Below, in pieces: positions 7,853-18,400 of a stretch of DNA of 64,000 nt; within the stretch, counting starts at the first letter, position 1; each line of letters begins with the position of its first letter. The notes under the pieces were generated by a model. It saw nothing but the letters and a program-made list of their open reading frames with translations, was not told where the DNA came from and ran no database searches. The stretch spans positions 1 through 64,000 of the forward strand of contig JASJCT010000005.1 of assembly GCA_030065855.1 (NCBI GenBank), written 5' to 3'. A program made the translations under genes and the position numbers. This DNA comes from Myxococcota bacterium (GTDB lineage: Bacteria; Myxococcota_A; Polyangia; JAAYKL01).

Positions 7853-9265
7853 ATGAGGATACTTTTATTAGGGATAGCGGTCACCTGTGCGGTCATTTGC
7901 GGATGCTCTTTTCGGGATTTTTTGAGCTACAGAGAAGATACAGGCCTCTATGTTATCGACCGACCGGATGGATTTAACAATGCCCGATTCGGCACTGAAA
8001 TCGCCGCCACGAGCACAGCCGAGAGAGATCTGATTTCGGTTTCGGCTGGCCCGGGCCATGCTGCAGCAGTGTTCCTGGTGGCGGAAAACGGACGTCTCGA
8101 AGATGTGAATGCCCCTTCTGATATGCTAAAGATTACTGGGGGAGAAGGGACCTCCGACATAACTGCCGGCACAGCAGGGGCCACCCTGGTGGGATTGCCC
8201 ACCTGGGGCAGAGGGCTTCATGGGTGCCTCGCCATCGGGGAGCCGGGAAAACCAGCTGTCTCCATCAAGTGCGGCGATCAAAACAGTATGGGTGAGGCCG
8301 TCCACGTCATCTCTCAGACCGGCGCGGCTGGTTTTGGCCGACTGCTGGCAGGGGTGCGCCCAGTCGGGGCTGAGCCCTGGCTGTTGGCCGTGGCGAGTGC
8401 GCAAGACGTCTGGGTCTACAGCGACCACGAATCGCCCGAGGAAAACAGGACCGATGTGTTTTCGCCAGGTACTGGGGAGACGATTACGGCCCTTGCTGCA
8501 GGGAGATACGACGGGCACATCATGGTCGCAGTGGCCGATGCATCTGGGGTGTATTTGTTTGTCCAGCAGTATCCAAATGCAAAGCAGATGATACTTGCCC
8601 TGTGCCTCGAGTCGCCAAACACGGCGACAACCGGGATCAACGCGACCCTGGCTGATCTCAATGGGGATAATGTCGACGAGTTACTCCTGGCCTATGCCGG
8701 CCCGGATCCCGCACAAACAGAAGCGGTGTATGTCTACGATGTGGCCGACCTGATACCCCTGCACGCGTTGCCACCGGATCCGCCTACTGAGTGCGTATCC
8801 CCAGCCCCACTGGCAACCTTGGCCAGTGCGACAAATCCGGACATTCCTGCGATGAGCGGCTTTGGCACGGCCGTTGTGGTGGGAGATATTGCCACAGACG
8901 ACAGCGGCCCAGAGATCATCGTGGGTGCGCCCCTCGATCGCGTAAGCGGCAAAAAAGAAGCTGGATCTGTCCTCATCTTCCGAGGTGCCGAGGTGTTTAA
9001 TGGAGAGATTGCCGTGGCCGGCCGCGTCACCGACTCGACCCCATCGGGCGGCCATCGGTTTGGCGGCGGTCTTGCAGTGGCACCCATGGCAGGGCGCAAC
9101 GAACTGGTCGTGGGTGCCGTGGGCAAGGGCCAGGTGTTCATCGCGTACTGTACGGGTGTGGGAACAGATCTCACCCAGGGCGCAGATACGACAACCAATG
9201 GCCAGGGTAAGGTCATATCGACCCGCTGCCGACTGCAAAAGCAGTCCAAAGCCGAGCGCCCATGA
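7853..9265 (+). CDS. FG-GAP / VCBS-type repeat lipoprotein
   Basis: 470 residues. A signal peptide with lipobox V-I-C-G-C gives Cys18 as the likely lipid anchor. Several blades of an integrin-like beta-propeller follow, the clearest being F-G-T-A-V-V-V-G-D-I with V-G-A-P-L-D-R (about residues 335-370) and L-A-D-L-N-G-D-N-V-D-E-L (about 265), a Ca-binding DxDGxxD-like loop. The start is 12 bases after the PEGA protein, and the stop overlaps the NtrC-type gene by ATGA, indicating translational coupling. Probably a surface-exposed propeller lipoprotein working with the PEGA protein. The ligand is unknown. Confidence 0.8.
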   Translation: MRILLLGIAVTCAVICGCSFRDFLSYREDTGLYVIDRPDGFNNARFGTEIAATSTAERDLISVSAGPGHAAAVFLVAENGRLEDVNAPSDMLKITGGEGTSDITAGTAGATLVGLPTWGRGLHGCLAIGEPGKPAVSIKCGDQNSMGEAVHVISQTGAAGFGRLLAGVRPVGAEPWLLAVASAQDVWVYSDHESPEENRTDVFSPGTGETITALAAGRYDGHIMVAVADASGVYLFVQQYPNAKQMILALCLESPNTATTGINATLADLNGDNVDELLLAYAGPDPAQTEAVYVYDVADLIPLHALPPDPPTECVSPAPLATLASATNPDIPAMSGFGTAVVVGDIATDDSGPEIIVGAPLDRVSGKKEAGSVLIFRGAEVFNGEIAVAGRVTDSTPSGGHRFGGGLAVAPMAGRNELVVGAVGKGQVFIAYCTGVGTDLTQGADTTTNGQGKVISTRCRLQKQSKAERP

Positions 9266-10686
9266 AAATTCGCGAACCCATTCAAATCCTCATCGCTGAG
9301 GACGAGCCGAACATGCGAAAAGTCCTGCGAGCCATGCTCGAGCGGGATGGTTACGAGGTGCACGCAGCCTCGGATGGGGAGCATGCCCTCAGGGTACTCG
9401 CAGAAAACCACATCGACATCGTCGTCACTGACCTCAAGATGCCCAAACTGGACGGTATGGGGCTACTGAGACGGATTGCTGATCAATATGCGGGCATTCC
9501 CGTGATAATGATAACGGCCCACGGCACTGTGGACACGGCAGTGGAGGCGCTCAAGCTAGGCGCCTTTGACTACATCACAAAGCCGTTCGAACGGCACGAG
9601 ATGCGCAGTGTCCTTAAAAAAGCCACCCGCACCACCGAGCTCGGCCGCAGTGAACCGACCATGGAGCGGGATCAGGGGGGACGGTACCGCATCATCGGCA
9701 CCAGCGAGCCGATGCAGCAGATTTTTGAAATCATCGATCGGGTGGCAGACACCCCCTCCACCGTGTTGATTACCGGGGAGAGCGGCACTGGCAAGGAACT
9801 CATCGCCCGCGCCCTGCACGAAAACTCGAGTAGACAGGAGGCATCGTACATCAGGGTCAATTGTGCGGCAATTCCCCCAACACTGATAGAGAGCGAGCTA
9901 TTTGGGCACGAAAAGGGCGCGTTCACCGGTGCAGAGACCGCCAAACCCGGGCGGTTCGAGCTTGCCCACGAAGGCACCTTGTTTCTCGACGAAATTGGTG
10001 AAATCTCGTCAGAGATGCAGGTTAAGCTCTTACGGGCGATTCAAGAGGGCGAGTTCGAGCGGGTCGGTGGTATCGCAACGACGCGTGTGAATGTGAGGTT
10101 GGTGACCGCGACAAACCAAGATCTCAAAAAGCGGATCGACGAAGGGCTTTTCAGAGAGGACCTGTTTTACAGACTCAATGTAGTACACGTCCACCTGCCT
10201 CCCTTAAGGGAGCGACCCACGGATATTCCCCTTTTGGTCGACCATTTTTTGAACCAGTTCAATACCCGGCTCAACAAAGAAATCAAAAGCGTAGACCCTG
10301 ATCTGCTTCTGGCGCTCAGCGCATACGAATGGCCGGGTAACATTCGCGAGCTCGAAAACATCATCGAGCGCTGTGTGTTGTTTAGCGATGGCAGTTCCCT
10401 TGCGATCGAGAGCTTACCCGAGGCATTTAGCGATCAGGTCAAACCGGAGCTCGATCATCGGATACAGCCGCCGCCGACCCCACTGGGCAGCGGGCTCAAG
10501 GATCAAGTAAAGGCTGCTACAGCGAGTTTGGAACGCCAGCTCATCAACAAGGCGTTGGATCAAACCGGAAGAAACGTCACCCAAACAGCGCGCTTGCTCA
10601 AAATCAGCAGAAAATCCCTCCAAACAAAGATGAAGGAGCTCGGCCTTCGAAACGAACCAACTGATCCCCCCCCGAGCGATGGCTAG
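9262..10686 (+). CDS. NtrC-family sigma-54-dependent response regulator
   Basis: 474 residues. Receiver domain (1-120) with phospho-acceptor Asp57 and acidic pocket E-D-E; AAA+ domain (about 140-380) with Walker A G-E-S-G-T-G-K-E at 172-179, the sigma-54 contact loop G-A-F-T-G-A at 219-224, and Walker B F-L-D-E-I-G. A C-terminal Fis-type helix-turn-helix (about 430-465) has the [11 protein letters not shown] core. It activates sigma-54 promoters when phosphorylated. It overlaps the FG-GAP gene by 4 bases, unusual for a regulator; no sensor kinase is adjacent. The PAS kinase at 34519 or the 7TMR kinase at 21440 could be partners, which is a guess. A sigma-54 promoter match lies ahead of the capsule operon at 42687. 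Confidence 0.95.
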   Translation: MKIREPIQILIAEDEPNMRKVLRAMLERDGYEVHAASDGEHALRVLAENHIDIVVTDLKMPKLDGMGLLRRIADQYAGIPVIMITAHGTVDTAVEALKLGAFDYITKPFERHEMRSVLKKATRTTELGRSEPTMERDQGGRYRIIGTSEPMQQIFEIIDRVADTPSTVLITGESGTGKELIARALHENSSRQEASYIRVNCAAIPPTLIESELFGHEKGAFTGAETAKPGRFELAHEGTLFLDEIGEISSEMQVKLLRAIQEGEFERVGGIATTRVNVRLVTATNQDLKKRIDEGLFREDLFYRLNVVHVHLPPLRERPTDIPLLVDHFLNQFNTRLNKEIKSVDPDLLLALSAYEWPGNIRELENIIERCVLFSDGSSLAIESLPEAFSDQVKPELDHRIQPPPTPLGSGLKDQVKAATASLERQLINKALDQTGRNVTQTARLLKISRKSLQTKMKELGLRNEPTDPPPSDG

Positions 10687-10718
10687 TACTTTGTCCAGAC
10701 TACAATATTGGGAGAAAG

Positions 10719-10816
10719 ACCTCCCCCTTTGGCAAAGGGGGCCGGGGGGATTTCGTCAGTTCCGCTTTCTTTGGAAGGTGACAAAATCCCCCTTCCCCCC
10801 TTTTTCAAGGGGGAAT
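10719..10816. repeat. Dispersed palindromic element, family A, copy 2
   Basis: Left arm CCCCCTTTGGCAAAGGGGG followed by a C/G tract and TTTCGTCA; right arm TGACAAAATCCCC followed by CCCCCCTTTTTCAAGGGGG. The arms are in inverted order around a short A/T-richer centre. It fills most of the gap between the NtrC-type gene and the radical SAM gene and could fold into a long hairpin that ends the upstream transcript. Confidence 0.88.
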
Positions 10817-10869
10817 TTGCTTGCTCTGCCCTACAAGATAAATTTGGCATTGCACCGACTCTGTGAACC

Positions 10870-12924
10870 ATGACAGCATCAGATAATCGACGCGTGGTAT
10901 TCGCGTACATCGGGGATGAGCAACTATCCTGGTCGCGGCAGGCTTTTTCGCGGGCGCGTCACTATTATGTTCTGCCGGGCATCCTATATCTCAAAGCCGT
11001 GATCGAGACCCACCGCGCGCGCCTTGGCATCTCATCGGTCGATTGCATGTACTTTAACCGGGCTGTACACAGTTCGGAGGCCATACTGGCCCAGTTGGTG
11101 GAGGCCGCACCAAAGCTCCTTGGCTTTTCCTGCTATTCGTGGAATCTGGCCGAGAGCCTGGCGCTCGCTCGCGCCGTGAAGGATCGCATACCCGGGGTGC
11201 GGGTGGTGCTCGGCGGGCCAGAAGTGTCCTTTGGAAAATCCGAAGAGGCCGTGGCGTTTCTCAGGGCCAACCCAGACGTCGATGCCATTGTCTTGGGGGA
11301 AGGAGAAGGGAGTATCCAAGCCCTTGCCGCGGCAATGCTGGACGATCAGCTGCCCCACGGTATTGCGAACGTAATGTGCCGAGACGGAGATGAGATATTC
11401 GAGCCCATCCGGTGCGACGCACCAGTGGACTTGAAGACGATTCCAGAGATCGACCCAGCCGGCGTGGATGTTGCACGATCCCCTGGCACTGGCCTGGCGA
11501 TCGTGTACCAAACATATCGCGGTTGTCCCCATACCTGTGCGTACTGCAGCTTCCACGGTGGCGCCAAAGGCATCCGGCGATTTCCCATGGACAGGGTGGC
11601 CCGGGAGCTCAAAACCCTGTTTGAAGCCCGGGTGGCCCTGATCAATTTTGCCGAGTCTGTCTTTGATATTAGTCGAGATCAGGCCAAGCGCATTTTAAGA
11701 CACTGTCTCGAGCACAACATCCAAACCTCGCTCCTTTGCTATGCTGCTTTTCAGGGAATGGACGATGAGCTCGCCGACCTCTTGGAACAGACCCGCATTC
11801 AGGTGGGTATTGGGCTGCAGTCCGTGCACGATCATATTCTAGATGCGGTGCATCGAAAATTCAGTGTGGCGCGGTTCTTCGCGTCTATTAAGGCCCTGAA
11901 GCATCGAAAAATAAACTATTACGTCGACCTGATGTTCGGCCTGCCCGGAGATAGCCTTGAAAAGTTTCAGGTCACATTCGATCAGGTCATGGAATTGCAC
12001 CCCCCATTCGTGATGCCATTTCCCCTGACCATTATTCCGAGGAGTGAAATAGCATCTGACCTCGAGGGCTTCGATATCAAGCGATACAGCGACGCCGAGT
12101 TGACCGCCGCGGTGAAACCCATAAGCGGTATGGTGTACGCAGATATCGGACTATACAAGGACATTGCGCTTGAGGACCTCAGACGATTCGACAATGTCGC
12201 CACAGCTATTTTCTTTGCCTTTCAGCGGTATCCGCGAACGCTTTGGGTATTGAGTCACTATGCGGTCGAGACCCGAGGTAGAGGGCACGGGCTCAGCGCA
12301 TTTATGATTTTTGAAACAGTTGGTGATCGGATTCGCCAGCGGTTGGATCATAGGCCCATCGATGTGGCAAACCCGCCCCTTATCGAAGGTTCAATCCGCG
12401 AGGCGCTGGTCCAAATACTCGATCAAATGGACGGGAGTGCCATCGAAAAAGAGGCACTTGAGAGCTTGATGCACGTCGAGACGAGCATGGCCTACCTGCT
12501 CGCCCACGCTGATCGCCGGCAATTGTATCTAAGGGTTCAAGACAGGGCTCTTGAAAACATCGCTCTGGGCCCCAAAGATCCCCTGCCCCAAGCTGCGATC
12601 GTTGCATTCAAAGTACCGTGTCGACCCATCCGGTTGCCCTTCTTAGCCGAGCACCTCGAGGGGATGGCTGAGCTAAAGAACCGCATTTGCAAACACAAGA
12701 GCTGGGCGATCCTGGTTGCGCCTTATGACGACTGGCAGACCCATATCATCGCTGTATCAGAACTTTCGCTCATCATCTGCGAGGAGATGCAGGGCATTAG
12801 GACGCTTCCCCTTCGAACCCTTGAGCGCCGGCTCCGCCGTACACCAAACAACGAACAATGGCGAAAAGCACTGCACGACCTTGTTGAGCACGACATCGTC
12901 GGCATATATCGCAGATCCTCATAG
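10870..12924 (+). CDS. B12-binding domain radical SAM protein
   Basis: 684 residues. The N-terminal half (to about residue 185) is a cobalamin-binding-like fold with L-G-G-P-E and L-G-E-G-E. The radical SAM barrel has the Cys motif C-P-H-T-C-A-Y-C (Cys219, Cys223, Cys226) that binds a [4Fe-4S] cluster, then G-I-G-L-Q-S and D-L-M-F-G-L-P-G-D. The last 200 residues match nothing I recognise and resemble the C-terminal DUF4080-like extension of such proteins. Reactions in this class include methylations and ring formations on unreactive carbons; the substrate cannot be read from the sequence. The ATG at 10870 has no clear ribosome site. The gene stands alone between two family A repeats. Confidence 0.85.
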   Translation: MTASDNRRVVFAYIGDEQLSWSRQAFSRARHYYVLPGILYLKAVIETHRARLGISSVDCMYFNRAVHSSEAILAQLVEAAPKLLGFSCYSWNLAESLALARAVKDRIPGVRVVLGGPEVSFGKSEEAVAFLRANPDVDAIVLGEGEGSIQALAAAMLDDQLPHGIANVMCRDGDEIFEPIRCDAPVDLKTIPEIDPAGVDVARSPGTGLAIVYQTYRGCPHTCAYCSFHGGAKGIRRFPMDRVARELKTLFEARVALINFAESVFDISRDQAKRILRHCLEHNIQTSLLCYAAFQGMDDELADLLEQTRIQVGIGLQSVHDHILDAVHRKFSVARFFASIKALKHRKINYYVDLMFGLPGDSLEKFQVTFDQVMELHPPFVMPFPLTIIPRSEIASDLEGFDIKRYSDAELTAAVKPISGMVYADIGLYKDIALEDLRRFDNVATAIFFAFQRYPRTLWVLSHYAVETRGRGHGLSAFMIFETVGDRIRQRLDHRPIDVANPPLIEGSIREALVQILDQMDGSAIEKEALESLMHVETSMAYLLAHADRRQLYLRVQDRALENIALGPKDPLPQAAIVAFKVPCRPIRLPFLAEHLEGMAELKNRICKHKSWAILVAPYDDWQTHIIAVSELSLIICEEMQGIRTLPLRTLERRLRRTPNNEQWRKALHDLVEHDIVGIYRRSS

Positions 12925-12967
12925 AACGAGGATGTCGGAAAAGGGATATCTGTTGCATTGCAGTTGG

Positions 12968-13046
12968 GACGAAATCCCCTAAATCCCCTTTTTCAAAGGG
13001 GACTTTTCAATGCTCCCCCTTGCAAAAGGGGGCTGGGGAATTTTGA
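12968..13046. repeat. Dispersed palindromic element, family A, copy 3
   Basis: GACGAAATCCCC, a CCCCTTTTTCAAAGGGG arm, a short spacer, then CCCCCTTGCAAAAGGGGG followed by a G tract and TTTTGACA. The layout is as in copies 1, 2 and 5, with a shorter centre. It lies just downstream of the radical SAM gene. Confidence 0.85.
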
Positions 13047-13049
13047 CAG

Positions 13050-13083
13050 GGCTTTCGCGACACACGCCTGCGCGGGAATGACT
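13050..13083. repeat. Partial dispersed repeat, family B
   Basis: GGCTTTCGCGACACACGCCT followed by GCGCGGGAATGACT. The half CCTGCGCGGGAATGA matches the GTCATTCCCGCG half of the longer element at 15716-15795, so this looks like a truncated copy directly abutting family A copy 3. Confidence 0.5.
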
Positions 13084-13162
13084 TTTTCCAAGGAATACGG
13101 AAATCTCGCGTTGTATTCACCCGATCGCGCATGGTAGAATAACCGGTCGTGGAGTAGAGGTG

Positions 13163-14662
13163 ATGATGCGAAAAAACCAGATATCATATTCGGTTCAGCA
13201 CAGCAGGGCGCGGACAGCCAATGTCGCAGGCAAGGCCAGTGACCCACCTCCGGAGCGTCCGAGTTGGCAGGCATATTACGCTCAAGCCAAGGAGGCATAC
13301 GCTACAGGCGACCAAGAACTGGCCCAGGCATACTACACGTATGCCCAGCATCTGTACGACGCTGAGGATCAACCGGCATCTCAAGACGCGATTACCGGGC
13401 AAGATACCGGCGCACAAGAAGCGTCATACTACGATGCAGGGACTGACCAGAACTCAATGCAGGACCAAGGGGTTGAAAAAGACAGCCGACCTTCGTGGCA
13501 AGCCTATTACAACTATGCGCAACAACTTCTTGATGAAGGAAACCGACAGCAGGCCGAGATCTACTACGCCCATGCGCAGCAATTATACAACGGCGACCAA
13601 GAAGAAGAAGTGTCCCAGGCTGTTACTGCGGAGGCGGTTCATCCAAAGAGCGAACCATCTAATGATGTTGGTAATCAATATAGTCAGAGTGTGCGGCCGT
13701 CTCCATCCTTGATACAGGAGATTTCAGATCTGGATGCAGATGCGGTCGGTTTAGATACAGTAGAACCGATTAGCAAGCCAAGGCGCCCCCTGAAGTGGCA
13801 CCTTAAAGTTTGGTCACTACTCACCCTATTCGTACTGGTCGCTGGTTATGTCGGCCTCTTTTTTGTGCATCAACATCAGCAGCGAGAGGAAAAGAATCCT
13901 GTATCAGAATTTTCAATGGCAAGCAGCTCATCGTTTTTCAGCTCGGCAATGGACAGCGTTTACAATGCAACTGTTCAAAACGCAGTGGACGCGTTGGCAC
14001 CCTCGTACGACAAGATAAATCGCATTTCAGACGCTATCCAGCCCCTGTTATATGAACTGGGCCTACGTCAGACCAAGCCAGCAGCGTATCAAAGAGCAGA
14101 CCAGCATAGCAGTGAGCCGCAAGATGCTGAGCGAATATCTATTGTTGAAAAAACAACCCCACAGTTCGAAGCGGTTGAACTGCCAGAAGACGCTTTAGAT
14201 GAACCAACACCTGCCCCATCTCCTGAAGCCCCACCAGCAACCACTGTCGAATCCAAAGTCGATGCGGCTGAGGAAGGTGCAGAAGGTAAAATCGAGGAAC
14301 AAGAAGAAGCGGGCGACGCTGCCGAGGCAGGGGCCGTGCTTGGCGGGTCATCCAGTGCAAATCGTCCGGATGGGGATGCCGCTCAAAAAGCGCTGGACGA
14401 CGCTAAAGAAGAGAAACTCAGTGAGAAAAAGCAACCCCGACGCCAACAGCGGTCAAGGAAAATTTCGAGAGCCAAGCGAAACAAACTTAAATCAAAGAGA
14501 CACGTCTCGAGAAGAGCGGGTCTGCAACGATCTAAGCGGGCATCGGGACGAATGGAGAGCAGAAACAAAAGGCGTGCGCGTAACCGCCGTTCAGGTAAGA
14601 CGGCTAGGAATAAGAGAGAAAAATCCCTGACAAACGACCCCTTAGGTACCTTTGATCTTTAA
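13163..14662 (+). CDS. Unrecognised single-pass membrane protein with two TPR-like repeats and a basic tail
   Basis: About 499 residues; the ATG at 13163 is chosen, with GTG 13160 and ATG 13166 equally possible after GGAG/AGAGG. I recognise no family. Two near-identical motifs of about 35 residues, R-P-S-W-Q-A-Y-Y...G...A..Y-Y..A-Q.L-Y, occur near residues 32-66 and 109-143 and look like helical hairpins. One transmembrane helix lies at about 213-240. Next come a Ser-rich stretch, a Pro/Glu/Ala-rich acidic linker, and a last 75 residues very rich in Arg and Lys. Two paralogous motifs before a TM segment suggest protein binding on one side and contact with acidic polymer or phospholipid on the other. 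It is converging on the sirtuin gene. Confidence 0.72.
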   Translation: MMRKNQISYSVQHSRARTANVAGKASDPPPERPSWQAYYAQAKEAYATGDQELAQAYYTYAQHLYDAEDQPASQDAITGQDTGAQEASYYDAGTDQNSMQDQGVEKDSRPSWQAYYNYAQQLLDEGNRQQAEIYYAHAQQLYNGDQEEEVSQAVTAEAVHPKSEPSNDVGNQYSQSVRPSPSLIQEISDLDADAVGLDTVEPISKPRRPLKWHLKVWSLLTLFVLVAGYVGLFFVHQHQQREEKNPVSEFSMASSSSFFSSAMDSVYNATVQNAVDALAPSYDKINRISDAIQPLLYELGLRQTKPAAYQRADQHSSEPQDAERISIVEKTTPQFEAVELPEDALDEPTPAPSPEAPPATTVESKVDAAEEGAEGKIEEQEEAGDAAEAGAVLGGSSSANRPDGDAAQKALDDAKEEKLSEKKQPRRQQRSRKISRAKRNKLKSKRHVSRRAGLQRSKRASGRMESRNKRRARNRRSGKTARNKREKSLTNDPLGTFDL

Positions 14663-14697
14663 TACAATTAGCCTTACGAACAACGAATCCAAATGAT

Positions 14698-15438
14698 TTA
14701 ACTGCCCGTAATTTGGGAGAGGACCTCGCCGGCCTTGGCGTCGATGCGGATATCGGCGAGGTGATCCAAGGCTGTCTGTCCCACGTTGACGATGATCACG
14801 TTGGCACCGTTCTGCTTGGCGATCCCGGGCAGGGATGCGGCTGGATACACCTCCAATGTGGATCCTACGACGAGCAGCAAGTCACATTCAGATGCTGCCA
14901 ATGCAGCGTTTTCCATAGCACCTGCTGGCAGTGATTCTCCGAAAAACACAACCCTTGGTTTGAGCCGTCCGCCGCAGCTGGGACAAGGAGGTGGGAGCGC
15001 TTGCTCTAGTCGGTCATACACTTCAGTAATACCGTAGTCGGCATCGCAGTCGAGACATCCTATTTTGCGCGTGTTGCCGTGGAGCTCGATGATATTTTTA
15101 CTTCCCGCCTCGCCGTGAAGTCCGTCGATGTTCTGGGTGATGACCGCTCGCAATTGTCCTTTTGCCTCCAATTCGGCAATGGCCAAATGGGCGCGATTCG
15201 GCTTGGCTGCGATGAGCGCGGGATAACGAACCTCTTTGAAAAATCGCCAGTAATATGCAGGATCAGCAAGGAAATAATCGATGTTGGCGTATTTCGCCGG
15301 GTCGTACTCGGTCCACAATCCCCCAGCCCCCCTGTACGTGGGAATACCGCTTTCAGCCGAGATCCCAGCACCGGTAAAGGCGACGATTGAAGACGCGGCC
15401 GCCACGAGTTGAGATGCTTTTTCAATATCGCTATTCAT
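14698..15438 (-). CDS. cobB: NAD-dependent protein deacylase, sirtuin family
   Basis: 246 residues, typical for bacterial class III/U sirtuins. NAD-binding G-A-G-I-S-A-E-S-G-I-P-T-Y-R-G starts near residue 22; the T-Q-N-I-D-G-L-H motif and catalytic His in E-L-H-G-N follow. Four zinc cysteines occur as C-L-D-C and C-P-S-C. It removes acetyl or other acyl groups from lysines using NAD. The start codon overlaps the stop of the large receiver/PEGA gene upstream (ATGA at 15435-15438), so the two are translationally coupled, an unusual partnership. Confidence 0.95.
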   Translation of the reverse strand: MNSDIEKASQLVAAASSIVAFTGAGISAESGIPTYRGAGGLWTEYDPAKYANIDYFLADPAYYWRFFKEVRYPALIAAKPNRAHLAIAELEAKGQLRAVITQNIDGLHGEAGSKNIIELHGNTRKIGCLDCDADYGITEVYDRLEQALPPPCPSCGGRLKPRVVFFGESLPAGAMENAALAASECDLLLVVGSTLEVYPAASLPGIAKQNGANVIIVNVGQTALDHLADIRIDAKAGEVLSQITGS

Positions 15439-18400
15439 TTGGGCACCTCCGCGATAATTTCTTTGCGCTGATTGGCCTGAATCGTCACCTTTTTAAAAAT
15501 ACGCCGACCTTGGTAGCTGTAAACTATCTCGTGTAGCCCGGGCGATAGTTTGAGTTTTATGGGAGATCGACCGCGCACGCGACCGTCAACGGAGATCTTG
15601 ATACGCCCGGGTGCATCTGAGGGCTGTTTAATATACAACACGCCAGTTGTCGCGGGCGACTCGTCTGTTGTTTTCGAATCCTTCCCCGTTGAGGGTGTTT
15701 CGGAAGTCTCAAAATTGTCATTCCCGCGTAGACGGGAATCCGCAGAACCGTTTGATTTCGTTTGGTTCTGGACTCCTGCTTTCGCAGGAGTGACGTTCCT
15801 TTCCCCTTTCGAATCCTCCCCCTTTGAAAAAGGGGGCTGGGGGGATTTTGACGGTACTTTTACCACACCCTCTGATGCGGCAGGGGGCGCAGCAGTAGGT
15901 ATGGCCTGGGTTCTCTGTTCGGGTTGCGATATCACCGCGGGCACAGCTGACGCAGCCTCTCTTGGTACTGTTTTTCGATCGCTGGCAAGGTAAATCGACA
16001 GCATCGCGATAAAGCCGATGAAGCACACCGCCGCTAGGATCTTCCACAGGCGAGGCGACCCATGCTGTGCCTGGACAGGAAATGCTGGGGCTGGCATGTT
16101 CGACGGTTTTTGCACCTCGATTTCACTAATGTCATCCAAAGATACCGGCATCGTGGATATGCGCTCTCTTTTTGCCTCGTCCTCGCCGGTAGGCCCCGTG
16201 TTTTGAATCCGGCCTTCCTCCTGGGCATCGTTCTCTTCGAAGGTCGCCGGCATAGACGATGTACTCAAGATGCCCCTGATGGCACCCATTCGGATGAGGT
16301 CGAGGAGAATCATTTCCAGCGTTTCTGATGAGGCTGTAGCACTGAGAATGAGCGCCCGGGGTGTCTCACCGGCCTGGAGTCGCTTTAATAATACCTTTAG
16401 CTTGGGGGGTATGACCGTGGCGTAGACCTTTATCACTTCCTCGTCAATATCCACCTGTTTGATGTTGATCAGGGCACCGTCGACCACTTGACTGCACAGC
16501 GCATTCATTCGCTTGGCAGTTCGCCTAATCGCGTTTATGGATCCATCGCTAAATTGCTTCTTGGGCACCTCTTCAGCTGCTTCCACGCTAAAGCGCCCCG
16601 CATTGACACCGAGCAACCGCTCAAGCGCCGGCGATCCCGAGACAAAGGACCCGTCCGTGCCCGTCAGGTTGACCGAGGCCAGCTCTCCCTCCTCGATATT
16701 GGCCTCAAAGTAGTTCCAGTTTTCGCGTATGGTTATGCGGCAGTCGGGTCGGAGCGCCATTGCAGACTTGAAAAGCGTGGTAATGCCGACCCGTTCGATA
16801 CGACCGCTGAAAGTGCCTTCGTCGGCGAGACGTTGCTCCAGAGTGAATCTGGGTTTTAAGACACTGGCCACGCGGGTTAAGATCTGCTCCCGATCCACAT
16901 CTTTGAGCATGAACCCGTTTGCGCTCGTGTTTAACTCGCGAACGCGCTGCAAAAAATCCTCTTTCCACGAGATCATGATCAGGGGTATGTGCCGCAACGT
17001 GTAGTCCCAGCGCAGGCGCGTTGTGAGCTCCCAACCGTCAATATTCGGCATGAGGATGTCGGTAATAATGACATCTGGCGGGTCTTGCTCTATCTCGGCA
17101 AGGGCTGCTGCACCATCGACAGCGGTGCGCGTTTTCATGCCCGCCTGGGTGAGTATCTTCTCAAACAAAGACCGGATCTCCACGTCATCGTCTGCCACAA
17201 CGACCTTGAGGCCGGAAAGCGCGGCCAGATCCGCCTCGTCCACAACCCCGTGACTCGCCGGATCTAGAACGCTTTCGGCTTCGTCAAGGGCCATCATGCC
17301 GATTTGACCATGGGTCGTCGGGGCAAAGCGAATCTTGCCTTGAGAACCCTGTGCGGCAACCCGTCGCAATCGCGCGACAAGGCCCCATATTGACGCGATC
17401 AAGGGCCCTTTTTCGAGGACGCGAAACGACTCGTGCACGTGGGAACCAGTGGCTGCCTCTAGCACGCCGGAACGGATTTCAGAAGATACAAACGCTGTGA
17501 GGTCTTCCAAGTTCAAATCCCGGAGCGATGTTGTCTGGGATTCGGTTTCTATGTCCTCGCCGGTCAAGCGCCTGGTTAGAGCCACGAGCGGATCGGGTTC
17601 GATCGGTTTTATAAGTGTATTGATTGAGGCAGAAACCTTGGACGTGGCAAGGCGAAGCACTGGTATAAACTCGGTGAGTGGATTGAGGGATAAGATTTTT
17701 ATTAATGCGCTGCCTCCAGGGGCCGGATCATCCGTATCCACGACGATCAGATCCGGTGATTCCTCGTGAATCACGTTGAGTGCTGTCTCAAGGGCTGAAA
17801 CCTCTAAAACGTCAAAGGCATCGTGGGTCAAGATATGTGCGACCTTTTTTCGCACTGCGTCTGCCTGGGCCACCACCACGACACTGACTGTCAATCGAGT
17901 TTGGGTCAGCGGTTCTATGCCGCTCGTCGAGATGTCATCCATCTCTAATTCGATTGGTGCGTCTGAGTGAGTGTCGGTTATTTCTCTGAGATCGCTTCCC
18001 TGGGCAGGATGCGGGCCTGGTTGCTTAGACTTGGGTGGGACAGGCGGCTTTGGCAACTCAGCGCGGAAAGAGGCTGACTTAGAGATGCGCGGGATGGCAG
18101 GCTCGTTGAGAACCTGCTCTGCCGCCGCGGCCGCTTGACTGCGCAGCTGTTCCAATTTCTGAATCTCGGTTGCGAGCCATGTCAAATCCGCCTCTTCAAG
18201 GGGTGTCTTTTTCCGCTGCAAGGTTTCGATGCGCGACTGGGCTGCTTTTGACCACGCGGTCACCTCATTCACATCGTAAACCGGGCCAGCTCCGACGAGC
18301 CCCCGAATGACCCGCTCTATTTCTCCAAGGGATCGGTGAACCCCTGGTGCGCTTGGATCCCGCGCGGCGCGTTGAAGACGCTCTGCTTCTCGCCTGAGGC

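Noticed and set aside
10719-13046. CRISPR array or insertion sequence formed by the G/C-tract repeats
   Set aside because: Copies are kilobases apart, are palindromic, have no regular spacers, and no transposase or cas gene is present.
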